This document shows positions 8,714 to 17,932 of a DNA stretch of 64,000 nucleotides, piece after piece (position 1 is the first letter of the stretch; every line of letters starts with the position of its first letter). This DNA is from Streptomyces umbrinus (GTDB lineage Bacteria; Actinomycetota; Actinomycetes; Streptomycetales; Streptomycetaceae): the NCBI RefSeq assembly GCF_030817415.1, contig NZ_JAUSZI010000002.1, positions 12,228,984 to 12,292,983 on the forward strand, written 5' to 3'. Position numbers and translations under genes: made by a program. The notes beneath the pieces are model-generated. The model was not told where the DNA came from and ran no database searches. It saw only the letters and a list, made by a program, of their open reading frames with translations.

Positions 8714-9550
8714 TCACTCACTCCGGCTGACCCGCTCGGCGACCCGTGGATCACTGCGCACGGGCTCCGGCAGCACACAGCCGTGCAAACCTCGGGCTGC
8801 AAGAACCTGTTCAACCGTCAACCCCCGCGCGTCGGACAAGTCCGCCCCCGCCAGATCGGCATCCGCCAGATCCGCACCGTCGAGCTGCGCCCGACACAGA
8901 ACGGCACCATTGAGCGTCACCCCTTGAAGATGAGCCCCCCGCAGGTCAGCCCCCGGCAGCCGGGCCTTCGCGAGATGACGCCCTGCGAGATCGACCGGCG
9001 GCCAGGAACCTCCCCGGCGCCGTGAACCAGGTGCGGTGAGCGCCCGCAGCGCCTCCTGAACCAACTCGCCGGGTTTCTCCGGAAGCCGCACGGACGCCAG
9101 ACCACCCGGCGTACCGGCAGGCTGTGTGCGGTCTCGAACCAACGCATTCAGCACCCGCGCGGCATGCCTCCCTTGGTCAGGAGCATCCTGGACGATCTGT
9201 TCCAGCGCCAGAACACCCCCGATGCGCACATACGACTCAGCCGACCCCAGCCGCTCCAGCGCCTTCGTGAAACGGTCCGTCACCTGCCCGCGACGGCTCA
9301 GCCGGTAGGACCGGGCGGTATAGATCAGGGCGACGCCGGCACCGACGGCCGCAACGACCTGCACCACGGCCAGCCGGACCTGTCCCACTGCCGCCGACCG
9401 GGCCGCGCCGTCCATCGACGACCAGTCCTGCCCGGCCAGCCAGCGCGCCAAGCGCCGGCTCAGCGGAGTGAACATCACGACCAGCACTCCAGCCAGCCCG
9501 GCCACGCCCAGCACAGCCGTCACGGCTGGCCACACCTTCTTCAACCTCAT
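8714..9550 (-). CDS. Membrane pentapeptide-repeat protein
   Basis: The 278-aa protein starts MRLKKVWPAV, with two membrane helices (about residues 5-27 and 50-75). Its head carries TDRFTKALERLGS...VRIGGVLAL, matching the head of the protein at 1766-3034. The C-terminal third holds classical A(D/N)Lxx pentapeptide repeats (ADLRGAHLQGVTLNGAVL and following). The frame is open 330 bases further upstream, but that part is Arg/Pro-rich and not protein-like, so the ATG at 9550 was taken. It converges on qatD with 24 bases between them. Function is unknown. Confidence 0.82.
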   Translation of the reverse strand: MRLKKVWPAVTAVLGVAGLAGVLVVMFTPLSRRLARWLAGQDWSSMDGAARSAAVGQVRLAVVQVVAAVGAGVALIYTARSYRLSRRGQVTDRFTKALERLGSAESYVRIGGVLALEQIVQDAPDQGRHAARVLNALVRDRTQPAGTPGGLASVRLPEKPGELVQEALRALTAPGSRRRGGSWPPVDLAGRHLAKARLPGADLRGAHLQGVTLNGAVLCRAQLDGADLADADLAGADLSDARGLTVEQVLAARGLHGCVLPEPVRSDPRVAERVSRSE

Positions 9551-9881
9551 GACCCGGCTTCTATCGCGTCCACCGCACCGAGGGCGACCCGCTCCCGCCC
9601 GCACACCAGTCCCCAGGGCGCAGGAAGTGCCTTCGCCTCCGCATGCCGCCGGCCGTCCTGGACGTGTGCGCATGCGGGAGGATCCGCAACTGGCGTGCAG
9701 GGTCAGCCTGTTCGTGGCCATCTGCGCGGAGGTGTTTACCGCAAGACCTGCCGCCGCGCAGCGGGTTCGTGACTTTCCGCCACCGGGAGTGAAGGCCCGG
9801 AAGGATGAGCTGTGGTACCAGGGAGCAGGCCTGTTGCGGGAGAGCCCATGGACAAGACGAACCGCGCCGACCATCGGCACG
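9551..9881. other. Divergent intergenic region
   Basis: These 331 bases separate the minus-strand pentapeptide-repeat gene from a plus-strand gene. No protein-like frame or strong hairpin was seen. Promoters for both directions are expected. Confidence 0.35.
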
Positions 9882-10325
9882 ATGCCGCGGCGCAGAGACT
9901 ACGGTCCAACCCGCCGTCCCCGGGCACACCTCATATGCGAACTGCCCGCACCGTTTCCCGAAGTACTGGACCGGCTGACCTACGCGACCATGGACGACTG
10001 CCGACAGTGCCGGCCCGCCCTGCTGGACCGTGTCGCGGGCGATGCGCGAGCGATGCTGGAGCTGGTGTCCTGGGCCTGCTTCCTGACGTCGGAAACCTAC
10101 TGCGGCATTCCGCCGGAGCTCGTCGCCGGCATCGAGCCGCCAGGCGCCCCGTTCCGCGCCTCGGCCACCTTCCGCGCACTGGCCCGGCAGTACGGCGCAC
10201 ACGGGCGGATCAAGGACACCGCCTGCATCCACCGCACAACAGCACAGCGCCGCGAAGCGGCGGACACCGCCGTCACCCTCGTCGTCGGCCTGTCCCGGTG
10301 GCAGGCGGACTTCCTCTACCAGTGA
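9882..10325 (+). CDS. Hypothetical protein with CxxC motif
   Basis: The putative product is 147 aa and starts MPRRRDYGP. It has acidic-hydrophobic helices and a CRQC pair near residue 44 (TMDDCRQCRPALLDRV). No family was recognised. The frame is open further upstream, but only the part from 9882 has protein-like composition. No convincing ribosome binding site precedes this ATG, so the start is uncertain. Confidence 0.5.
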   Translation: MPRRRDYGPTRRPRAHLICELPAPFPEVLDRLTYATMDDCRQCRPALLDRVAGDARAMLELVSWACFLTSETYCGIPPELVAGIEPPGAPFRASATFRALARQYGAHGRIKDTACIHRTTAQRREAADTAVTLVVGLSRWQADFLYQ

Positions 10326-10452
10326 CCCTGCTCCCCTGAACGCGCAAGAGGAGACAACCCGCTGTCGCCCGGCTTACCGGGCATCGCCGCGATGCAACTC
10401 CAGGCGGCGAGCGGGTACTTGGCCGGCGAACCAGCGCCCGGTCCCGCCACCG

Positions 10453-10629
10453 CTGAGCGACTGCCCCGCTCTGCAGTACGACGCCCTGGTGCTGCACTGC
10501 CTGCTCGACTACAGCAGCACCGCCGCCGCCGAGGCCATGGGACAGGACCCGAGCAAGATCCGCTACCTGGTGTGCTCGACACCCGCACAGTCGCGGACCG
10601 CGGCCCGCCGCCTGGCCCCCTCACACTGA
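10453..10629 (+). pseudogene. Possible sigma-factor region-4 remnant
   Basis: One plus-strand frame reads CPALQYDALVLHCLLDYSST, AAAEAMGQDPSKIRYLV and a basic tail ending in a stop. This resembles the region-4 helix-turn-helix of ECF-like sigma factors (RQxxALVLxYLxxYS...AAxxMGxxxxxVR). No start codon or region 2 accompanies it and the upstream frame is not protein-like, so it is treated as a fragment. The match is short and could be coincidental. Confidence 0.3.
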
Positions 10630-10693
10630 CGTTCCAGCCCGGCGACACCGGAGCCAGGCCTGGTGGTTGTGTCGTGGGAGCTCCGGTGGCTGC

Positions 10694-11317
10694 TCAGTCG
10701 GCTGCTGTCTCCGGCTGCGGCTCGGCCTTGGCGGACTGCGGGGCGGTGGCGGCGGTGTAGAAGACGGATGAACCCTGCTTGGTGCGGTGGGCGTGGCTCT
10801 TGGCGACCAGCCCTTCGACCGTGGTGCGTACCACGGTGGTCTTGATGGTGCGGTCGGGGTGGGCCTGGGTGAGTGCGGAGGAGATCTCGGCCGCCGACCG
10901 CGGCTCGTTCTGCTGCTGGAGGTGGTTGCGGATCAGATCGACGAGGGACGGCTTGCCGGCTGTCTTGGATGCCTTTGCGGACGGGGCCTCGGCGGTGGGC
11001 TTCTTGGTCGCCGCCTTGCCTGCACCCGCGGCGGCTGTTTTCTTCGGCCTGCTGCGCTTGGGCTCGGCAGCAGCTTGGCGGGGCACGGACACCGCAGTCT
11101 TGGTGGCCGCCTCGTCGGCGGGGCTCGCGCCGCCGAGCGCCTGCTGCATGTTCACCAGCACCGTGTGGTCATGCTGCAAGGTGCGCAGCTGCTCCTGCAG
11201 GGCCTCCACTACCACCCCGATACGTTCCTGCTCCTTGGTGTTGCGCTCCAGGTCACCTGTGATCTGGGCGGTGTACTGCGACGTCAATTCTGTACTGCTG
11301 GCCTGGATTTCAGACAT
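10694..11317 (-). CDS. Coiled-coil / winged-helix regulatory protein
   Basis: The 207-aa protein has three parts: an N-terminal coiled coil (about residues 1-65, NTKEQERIGVVVEALQEQLR), a Lys/Ala/Pro-rich linker like histone H1 tails (about 85-125), and a C-terminal winged helix (about 128-190, PSLVDLIRNHLQQ...AAEISSALTQAHPDRTIKTTVVRTTVEGL). The ATG at 11317 was taken because upstream sequence is not coding-like. It lies after the lanthipeptide genes in the same direction with a 217-base gap, so it may have its own promoter and could be a regulator or a DNA-bridging protein. Confidence 0.75.
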   Translation of the reverse strand: MSEIQASSTELTSQYTAQITGDLERNTKEQERIGVVVEALQEQLRTLQHDHTVLVNMQQALGGASPADEAATKTAVSVPRQAAAEPKRSRPKKTAAAGAGKAATKKPTAEAPSAKASKTAGKPSLVDLIRNHLQQQNEPRSAAEISSALTQAHPDRTIKTTVVRTTVEGLVAKSHAHRTKQGSSVFYTAATAPQSAKAEPQPETAAD

Positions 11318-11534
11318 GACATGGGCCTTTCTGCAGTGCGCGAGCACGGTGGTGAAGAGCCGGAACCGAATGCGCCAGTGGATGGAGATATTCCGTCTGT
11401 GGTGACCGGATGGCCCGCAGGACACCACTGCGGCAGCCTGCCGGAATCTAGAGATAGTACGCATGAGCGGAACCGGATGCTCCTGCTGAGTGATGTGTCA
11501 CTCTGCCGTGAAGGCAGGACAGTGCCTCAACTAC

Positions 11535-12629
11535 TCACACCACACTCCGGATGACGCGGTCACTGATGCGCAAGGCGGCCTCCACCTCGTCGTGTAGATC
11601 AGCGGGGAAGGTGCCCGTGCCGAGCGCGCAGGTGCGGAGGAGAGCACGGCAGTCCTGCGTCTCCCGATCGGACATCAGGGTGGTCAACGAGGGGTGCCCA
11701 AGGAGTTCCCGGGCAGCGTATCCGTCGGTCGCCTCTGTTGCCCGGCGGTGCAGGTCCGTGGCTACCTGGCGCGCGGCAGGGTCCTCGGGGGAGGTAATCG
11801 CGTCCAGCACTGTGAGGCCGAGCCGGGTGTTGAAGACGGTCATGCCCTGCTCGTCCCGGCGGACGAGGTAGGCGGCCGCCAAGTCCTGCAGCTGGCGGTG
11901 GAACGGTTGGCCGGCTGCCCGGCGGCTCAGCACGGTCAGGCAGCCCGTGACGGCGTCCTCCCATGACTCCCCGGGAGCTGTGCGAGCCAGGAGTTCCTCG
12001 GCTCTGAGCGTGTCACCTGTGGTGAGAGCGGCGAGGACGGCGACCTGGCGGCCGTCGAACATTCTCTGCCCGACGCCGCGGTGTTCCTCAATGTGGGCGA
12101 GTGCTTCGGCCCAGCGGCCAGTGGTCGTGAGGGTTCGTGTTCCGTCGGCGAGGAGGACCCGCCACAGCCAGGCGCGGACTTCTTGGCGGTCCTCGGGGCT
12201 GGTGGTGAGGTCGGCCGGTACGGCGATGCCGTCGAACTGTGCGGGGGCGCCGGTGCTGACGGCGTCGTACAGGGCGAGGAGGCGCTGGCGGCCGCCGTCG
12301 GCGTGTCCGGCGCGGATTTGGAGTCGCGCGAGGTTGACGACGGGTTCGAGGGCCCGGATCGCGGTCATCCCCGGCAGGGGGCGGGCGTGGAGGTAGGCGG
12401 TGGCGTGTTGGTGGCACATTGCGCGGGCGGTGGCGGGGGCGCCGATGTCGGAGGCGATCAGGGCGGCTTGGTTGTAGACCGCAGAGGCCACGCTCGGGTC
12501 GCCCTGTTTCGCCGCAGTGTCGGCGAGTTCGGCCAGCGCGTGCACGCGCTGGGGCAGAGGGAGGCAGGTGGGGCGGGGACGGGCGACGAGTGGGAAGCGC
12601 TGGGCTACGGCGTCAGGGAGCGTCCACAC
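11535..12629 (-). CDS. Helical TPR-like protein at the end of the FxLD cluster
   Basis: The 364-aa all-helical protein has TPR-like segments (ALAELADTAAKQGDPSVASA, LARLQIRAGHADGGRQRLLA). The GTG start overlaps the end of the upstream gene by 17 bases, indicating coupling. Sequence further upstream in the frame is a shadow of that gene. No catalytic motif is visible. Its place as last gene of the lanthipeptide operon suggests a regulatory or scaffolding role, but this is inference only. Confidence 0.72.
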   Translation of the reverse strand: MWTLPDAVAQRFPLVARPRPTCLPLPQRVHALAELADTAAKQGDPSVASAVYNQAALIASDIGAPATARAMCHQHATAYLHARPLPGMTAIRALEPVVNLARLQIRAGHADGGRQRLLALYDAVSTGAPAQFDGIAVPADLTTSPEDRQEVRAWLWRVLLADGTRTLTTTGRWAEALAHIEEHRGVGQRMFDGRQVAVLAALTTGDTLRAEELLARTAPGESWEDAVTGCLTVLSRRAAGQPFHRQLQDLAAAYLVRRDEQGMTVFNTRLGLTVLDAITSPEDPAARQVATDLHRRATEATDGYAARELLGHPSLTTLMSDRETQDCRALLRTCALGTGTFPADLHDEVEAALRISDRVIRSVV

Positions 12630-13443
12630 TGTCTGCGGCGCTCCTCTCGGTAGTGGGGTCGGGGCCGAAGACGACGGTCTTCGCGGCGGCGGTGAGCGTG
12701 GCTTGCGTGTCATGGGGTAAGCCGATCCGGTTCCAGGCGAAAAGCACATGATGGGCCAGGACATCGCGCAGGCCACGGTGCAGTTGTCCGGAGTCCGTGA
12801 GGTGGGCCAGTTCCCTGCCGGCGTCGGTGTAGGCGTCGGCCCATTCGGCGACATGGGCCAGTGGTCCACCCGCGCGCATCACGTCCTCGCCGTTCACGGA
12901 GAGCAGCCGGTGTACGGCGGCGTGCAGTCGGTTTTCGTTGTCGCGTTCCTTGTCGGCGGGCAGTGCGCGATGCGCGCCGACGCGCGCCCAGACGTCTCCC
13001 TGCTCGTACCAGTCCAGTCCGGCGGAGCGCATCATGAGGCTGCACAGCATGAGAGATGTCTCGCGTCGATGTCTGCCAGCGTCGCTCTGGAGAAAGCCGA
13101 TGAGGCTGCGGCTGTCGCGGTGGAAGAGACGGTGCACGGATGCCATGGCTTCGGCTCCGCCGAACGCGTGGACCTCGGGTTCGTAGATGATCTCCGTCCA
13201 CGCTGTGATGTCCTCCTCAGCCATCAGCTCGTCGAGGCCCCGGCCAATGAGGTCCTGCCCGTCGGCGGCGGGCAGGTAGCGCACGCGCCAGCAGGGGCGT
13301 TTGCGGACGATGAACCACGCCGTGACGGCGCCTTCGTCCTCTGCGGCGCGTAGAAGCGGGGCGAGTCGGGCCAAGGCGATGGTCTCGGCGCGTTCCCAGT
13401 CCGGGAACGCCACGTTGGCCTGGCACCAGGGCGGTGAGTTCAT
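12613..13443 (-). CDS. Stand-alone thiopeptide-type / SpaB_C-like elimination domain
   Basis: The 276-aa protein starts MNSPPWCQANVAFPDWERAE after a GGAGG box. It contains TAWFIVRKRPCWRVRYLPA, TAWTEIIYEPEVHAFGG and HRLFHRDS, the pattern of the thiopeptide-type bacteriocin biosynthesis domain (SpaB_C). That domain performs glutamate elimination from glutamylated Ser/Thr in class I lanthipeptide dehydratases. The full-length LanB in the same operon already carries this domain, so this is a second copy. It may act on particular residues or have another activity. It begins 22 bases after lanC. Confidence 0.82.
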   Translation of the reverse strand: MNSPPWCQANVAFPDWERAETIALARLAPLLRAAEDEGAVTAWFIVRKRPCWRVRYLPAADGQDLIGRGLDELMAEEDITAWTEIIYEPEVHAFGGAEAMASVHRLFHRDSRSLIGFLQSDAGRHRRETSLMLCSLMMRSAGLDWYEQGDVWARVGAHRALPADKERDNENRLHAAVHRLLSVNGEDVMRAGGPLAHVAEWADAYTDAGRELAHLTDSGQLHRGLRDVLAHHVLFAWNRIGLPHDTQATLTAAAKTVVFGPDPTTERSAADSVDAP

Positions 13444-13465
13444 GAGGCGGGCCTCCGGGGGGGGG

Positions 13466-14704
13466 TTACGCAAGGCTGAGGAAGGTGTCCCAGTGCGGTG
13501 CGGGTGCGCTATCCGTGCCGTAGGTGTGCAGGGCGAGAGCCGCTCCGGCGGCCCCGTCGAGGAGTTCCGGGGCATGGCCGTCCTGGTCGAGCGCGGTGAT
13601 CAGACGGTCGGCCAGGCGCGGCAACTCTGCAGTGATCTCGGTATTGCCCGTCTCGGTGGCCATCCGCCACGCGGCGTGAAGCAGTCCGGCCAGGCCGTGG
13701 CACAGCCCGATCTCGGGGACCTTGTCCAGTTGAAGCGGGTCGCGCAGGGTCGCGAGGATCGCGTTCTCGGCGGCCTGCACGCGCTCGGGGTCTTGGAGGG
13801 CGAGTCCGGCCAACTGCTGGGCGCGGGCGGTGCCGCTGACTCCGTAGCACCAGGAGGGGCGGGGGCGAAGGCCGGAATGGACGCGGTTGTCGGTCACCTG
13901 CTGCATCGAGATATACCCCGGCCACCACGGAGTGGTCTCGTCGCCGTGACACCATTGGTCGGTCCAGGTGCAGATCCGTTCCACAGCATCGGCCGTGCCG
14001 GGAACGCTGAGGTCGCGGAGCAGGGCCAGGGCCAGCACGGACAGGGCGGAGCCGATGCCGTGGGCGAGCCCGAAGTTCCCGTGCCCGCCAGGGTAGTCGG
14101 CGTGGGGCGTGCCCGTGGGTGCGACATTCATCCACCACGGCGGCAGTCCGGCCGGGTCGGGCAGGGGCTCGGTCAGGCGCACCAGGTAGGCCAGGACGTC
14201 CCGGGTGATCTCGTGATGGGGATGGCGGCTCAGGTGGTACGCGGCCAGCCCGGACAGGCCCTGGATCAGGTCGAACTCTTCCATTGGGGGCCGCTCGGCG
14301 CGGTCGATTCGCCGGTGGGCATCGGCCAGGCGGTTCCGGGTGACGGCACAGGTCGCCGTGTCCAGACGTTCCAGGGCGCGCAGGTACCGGCTCGATGCGC
14401 TGGCCGCTTGGTGTGTGATGAACGCCAGCGCGGGAGCGCCGAAATACAGGTTCGCGTTGGCCGCTGCGCTCACTTGGCCGTGCACGGCCGTGGTCAGCCA
14501 GGTGTGCGCGGTGTCCCAGTCGCCGCGGCCGGTCCGGGCTCGCTCGATGTGCAGAAGGGCGATGCCCGAGGCTCCTCCGGCGAGCGACTGTGGCCAGGCG
14601 CGAACGCCGTCGGGCCGGCCGCTGGGCCACGCGGTGCCCGGGTCGGCCAGCGCGCGGGCTATCTGGTCGGCGGTCGACAGCACGGCGGGGGCTGTCGTGG
14701 TCAT
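13466..14704 (-). CDS. lanC: LanC-like lanthionine cyclase
   Basis: The 412-aa LANC_like protein has seven-fold helical hairpin organisation. The zinc ligands C286 (WCYGVSG) and C335-H336 (LCHGLAG) are present, as is GHGNFGLAHG near residues 207-216. LanC enzymes bind zinc and catalyse Cys addition to dehydrated Ser/Thr, forming thioether rings. All metal ligands are intact. The start overlaps the lanB stop as ATGA, with GGAGG upstream. Confidence 0.92.
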   Translation of the reverse strand: MTTTAPAVLSTADQIARALADPGTAWPSGRPDGVRAWPQSLAGGASGIALLHIERARTGRGDWDTAHTWLTTAVHGQVSAAANANLYFGAPALAFITHQAASASSRYLRALERLDTATCAVTRNRLADAHRRIDRAERPPMEEFDLIQGLSGLAAYHLSRHPHHEITRDVLAYLVRLTEPLPDPAGLPPWWMNVAPTGTPHADYPGGHGNFGLAHGIGSALSVLALALLRDLSVPGTADAVERICTWTDQWCHGDETTPWWPGYISMQQVTDNRVHSGLRPRPSWCYGVSGTARAQQLAGLALQDPERVQAAENAILATLRDPLQLDKVPEIGLCHGLAGLLHAAWRMATETGNTEITAELPRLADRLITALDQDGHAPELLDGAAGAALALHTYGTDSAPAPHWDTFLSLA

Positions 14705-17604
14705 GGTGTCCTCCTTGCTCGCGCGGTCCGGCTCAGGGCGGCGGCTCTGGCCAGGTGCAGGTGGGTGCGCTCCTCGGGCAGTCCCGGCCCGCGCACGCGG
14801 ACGTGGTGGAGGTGCAGCAGGTCCGGCAGCAAGTCGTGGGGGTGCGTGGTCGTGTCCTTGAGTGCGTGGCGGTAGGCGCCCAGTGCCGTGCGGCGAGCGG
14901 ACCAGGCGGTGGTGACGTCCTCGTCCAGGCCTGAAGGTTCGGCGTTCACCAGGTCGACGGCTTGGCGGTAGACGGCGCGGGGCGGAGCGGCCTGGTCGGT
15001 GCGTGTGTGCTTGATGAGCCAGTTCATCGCCTCGGCGTCGTCGCCGAGCAGGCCGGTGGCGATGTCCACCATGCTCGCGGCGGTCATTGCACGGTCATCC
15101 GGTGCGTTCTTCCGGGCCTGGGCGGCGAGTTGGGCCAGCGCGGCGGTGGAGTCGGCGGCGAAGTACCGCTCGGCGGCGTCGATCGCTGCGGGGCCGCCGA
15201 ACCGTGCGGTCTCTGGGTGGTAGGTCTCCACGCTGGAGTGGGTGATCAGGCCGCTGTGCCGGAGCTGCTGGGTCCATTCGCCGATGCGCTCGATGGCGGA
15301 GCCGAGTGTGCCGGGTGCGCAGGTCAGACGAATGCGGAGGTGGTCGCCGGGGTCTGGGTAGCGGACGAACCACCATCGAGGGTCGCCCAGTTCGGTCAGC
15401 AGGGTCGGCAGGTGCCGGGCCAAAAGCGGGTTCTGCCGGTCGCGGTGTCCATGGAGTTGGAGGTAAATGCGGTTGCCGCAGCCGGGCAGGTGGCCGTGCT
15501 CGCGGGTGACGACGGGGCCCGCTGCCCGGACGGGGGCAACATTCTGTTCTGCGGTCAGGGGGATGACGACTTCGTGGGCGTGTCCGCTGGCCCAGCCCAG
15601 GTCTTGGGGTTCCGGTGCGGGGTGCAGTGTCACCTTGCCGTCGCGGTCCAGGTGGGTGCGCAGCAGGGCCCGGTGTGAGGGCTCCGTCAGGTCCAGGGCG
15701 ATGCGCTGGTCGGCCTCGCTCAGGTACACCCGTTCGGGCAGATGCACGTTGCGGCGCCATCGGGCCAGGGACTCGTCCCACTGCGGCCACGGTTCTGAAG
15801 CGGCGGGGAGGTCGTCTTTGGAGAGGAGCCAGCGGGCCGGGGACAGGATCGTTCGTCCGTAGCGCAGGGCGGGCAGGAACGGCAGGTTGGAGGCGGCGGT
15901 GCCCCACATGAATCCAGTGCACGGGATGGCCAGCGCGACGGGCGCCTCGGCCAGGAACCGGGCCATCGGATGGGTGTGGTAGCCCAGGTCTACGGCGTTC
16001 AGCAGCAACGTGTGCACCGGGCGCCGGTGGGAGAGCGAGACCAGGTGCAGCCGTTCGGCGTCGGCGGTCACCGCAAGGTCCGCCATGGGAATGAGGCTGG
16101 TATCCGAGCCCTGGTAGTCGCCGAGCGAGATCACCAACTCGGTTGTCTGCGGGGCGCGCGCGACGTTCTCAGCGGGTCCGGACAGCGGGGTAGAGCTGAT
16201 CTGCGCGACGAGCGCGCCCGGGTGCACTCCGGGCAGGCCTGCGTACACCCGAGCCATGCGGCGCCGATCAGCGTCGTCCAGGATGCCCAGGAAGCGGCCG
16301 GTTGTTGTTCCGGCCGAACGTGCCACCCCGACGACGTGCAGGGTGAACTTGCCCTGTTGCAGTGCCGGAACGCTCGCGGCGTCGATGCGGACCGTCACCT
16401 CGGTGCTCGGCTGGACGCAGTGGCCAGGATCTGTTGTGGCCAGGTTCTCAAGGGCGGCATCGTCGAGTTCGACTTCAAGGCGGCGCTGCATCCCGGCGGT
16501 GTGGGCGAGCTTGATGAGTCGGCTGTCGCGGTCGGGCAGCGGGGAGGGCGCCGGCGCGGTGGTGGACCCGAGGTACCCGGGTGGGTATCCGAGCGCGTCG
16601 ACGGCGTCCACGACGGGGACGAGCGCCCTTGGCCCGTACCGCGCAAGGAACCGGCTGTGCCACTCGGTCCAACCGGTCAGCGCCGCACGGGGCGCGAGAC
16701 GGGTGAGCGCCTTGGCTGCCGCTGCCGCCTCCCGGGCCACCGTCTCCGGGACGACCAGGTCCCAGTCCATCCGCAGGTCGAGCGCGGTTTTGGGGGCCTC
16801 GTGCACCTCTGCTGTCTCTGCGGGCACAAGATGCTGCGTGTGCATGCGGAGGACTGCGAGGGGATCGGTGGCCGTCATCGCCGGGCGGAGGCTGGTGAGT
16901 AGGAATCGTTGTCTGACCAGGCCCGCGAGCAGTTTTTCAATCGCGGTGGGCGGCGCGGTCGGGAAGCTGGTAAAGAGCTTTGCGGTGAGGTCGCTCCACA
17001 GAATCGGAGTCCGCGCGCTGTCCAGGGCTTCGCGGACCGGTCCGGTCACGCGTATCTGCACGTGCTCCGGAGCACCGTCGCGCGTGCCATGTGGGCGGTG
17101 CTCAATTGCCACGTAGCCGTCGCGCTCGATGACGAGGCTGGAGGCGAGCAGCATCAGATGGGGCCGCAGCCCACTGTGCTCTTCGAACCGGCCGATGAGG
17201 CTCGTGGTCCATGCCGCGTCGGGTCTGGCGGCTGACTGGTGCCTGGTGCCCCTGCGCAGCGCGGGGGCGGTGCCTATTCGCGCGGCCGCGACCCCGGCGA
17301 ACAGACCAAACGGAGTGGCACGCGTGTGGGCCCGCAGCAGATAGCGCAGCACGGACAGCACCGTGCGGCGTACAGCGGACTCCGGTAGCGGCTGGCCGGC
17401 ACAGACCTGGTCCACTCGATTCGCGAGGTCCGGGCTCGCAGCTTTGACGGCGGTCGCGAAGTCAGCTGCCTGCCAGGTCTGTTGCAGCCACGCCCGCCAC
17501 GATGCCGTGTTTGCGGTCTGGCCGGTCAACTCCGGCCAGACCACCTGACGGTCGGAGCTCAATGCGGCTGCCCGTATCACTGCTGCATCAACGTAGCGGT
17601 ACAC
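14701..17604 (-). CDS. lanB: LanB: class I lanthipeptide dehydratase, full length
   Basis: The 967-aa protein contains the N-terminal glutamyl-tRNA-dependent glutamylation domain (Lant_dehydr_N, about residues 20-650) and a C-terminal SpaB_C elimination domain (about 690-960) with WWFVRYPDPGDHLRIRLTCA and SVETYHPETARFGG. LanB dehydrates Ser/Thr of the precursor to Dha/Dhb using Glu-tRNA. The GTG at 17604 follows AGGAGGGG and was preferred over an ATG 60 bases upstream, which would fall in the hairpin after the precursor gene. The length is normal for an unsplit LanB. Confidence 0.93.
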   Translation of the reverse strand: MYRYVDAAVIRAAALSSDRQVVWPELTGQTANTASWRAWLQQTWQAADFATAVKAASPDLANRVDQVCAGQPLPESAVRRTVLSVLRYLLRAHTRATPFGLFAGVAAARIGTAPALRRGTRHQSAARPDAAWTTSLIGRFEEHSGLRPHLMLLASSLVIERDGYVAIEHRPHGTRDGAPEHVQIRVTGPVREALDSARTPILWSDLTAKLFTSFPTAPPTAIEKLLAGLVRQRFLLTSLRPAMTATDPLAVLRMHTQHLVPAETAEVHEAPKTALDLRMDWDLVVPETVAREAAAAAKALTRLAPRAALTGWTEWHSRFLARYGPRALVPVVDAVDALGYPPGYLGSTTAPAPSPLPDRDSRLIKLAHTAGMQRRLEVELDDAALENLATTDPGHCVQPSTEVTVRIDAASVPALQQGKFTLHVVGVARSAGTTTGRFLGILDDADRRRMARVYAGLPGVHPGALVAQISSTPLSGPAENVARAPQTTELVISLGDYQGSDTSLIPMADLAVTADAERLHLVSLSHRRPVHTLLLNAVDLGYHTHPMARFLAEAPVALAIPCTGFMWGTAASNLPFLPALRYGRTILSPARWLLSKDDLPAASEPWPQWDESLARWRRNVHLPERVYLSEADQRIALDLTEPSHRALLRTHLDRDGKVTLHPAPEPQDLGWASGHAHEVVIPLTAEQNVAPVRAAGPVVTREHGHLPGCGNRIYLQLHGHRDRQNPLLARHLPTLLTELGDPRWWFVRYPDPGDHLRIRLTCAPGTLGSAIERIGEWTQQLRHSGLITHSSVETYHPETARFGGPAAIDAAERYFAADSTAALAQLAAQARKNAPDDRAMTAASMVDIATGLLGDDAEAMNWLIKHTRTDQAAPPRAVYRQAVDLVNAEPSGLDEDVTTAWSARRTALGAYRHALKDTTTHPHDLLPDLLHLHHVRVRGPGLPEERTHLHLARAAALSRTARARRTP

Positions 17605-17624
17605 ACACCCCTCCTGTGGCGTGT

Positions 17625-17665
17625 GGTGCCCGGCCGCGCCCATGGGGCGGGCGCGGCCGGGCACC
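17625..17665 (-). terminator. 17-bp perfect hairpin between precursor and lanB
   Basis: Arms at 17625-17641 and 17649-17665 are perfectly complementary over 17 GC-rich bases around a 7-base loop. It lies 23 bases after the precursor stop and about 20 before the lanB start. Hairpins placed like this commonly act as partial terminators or mRNA stabilisers, so that far more precursor than enzyme is made. No U-tract follows, which is usual in Streptomyces. Confidence 0.8.
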
Positions 17666-17688
17666 GCGACAAACGCGGGTTGGTGGTG

Positions 17689-17868
17689 CTACGGGCAGCT
17701 CGTGCACGCGGTCGCGCACGTCGAACCGCAGCCGTCGCTCGTCAGACGGATGAGCTGGTCCGCGGCGGGGCCGCTTTCGACGATCGTGATGTCCAGGTCG
17801 AAGTCGTCCTGTCCGGGCCCTTGGTGGGCGACCGGCTGAGTAACCGGGCTCTCCAGTTGAACGGTCAT
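17689..17868 (-). CDS. lanA: FxLD-family lanthipeptide precursor peptide (LanA)
   Basis: A 59-aa peptide, preceded by GAGGAGG and starting ATG. The leader contains the FxLD signature as FDLD at residues 23-26, within DDFDLDITIVES. The C-terminus is a Ser/Thr/Cys core (SDGCGSTCATACTSCP) with cysteines at 47, 51, 55 and 58 and Ser/Thr at 43, 44, 49, 50, 53, 56 and 57, enough for up to four thioether rings. It sits between the methyltransferase and lanB, with a strong hairpin behind it. FxLD lanthipeptides are a known class I group whose products are mostly uncharacterised. The cleavage site is not evident. Confidence 0.93.
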   Translation of the reverse strand: MTVQLESPVTQPVAHQGPGQDDFDLDITIVESGPAADQLIRLTSDGCGSTCATACTSCP

Positions 17869-17932
17869 GCATTCCTCCTCGGTAGTGAGTGATGGTGCAT
17901 GGTTCCGGGGCCCGGAAGCGGGTCCCGGAGTC

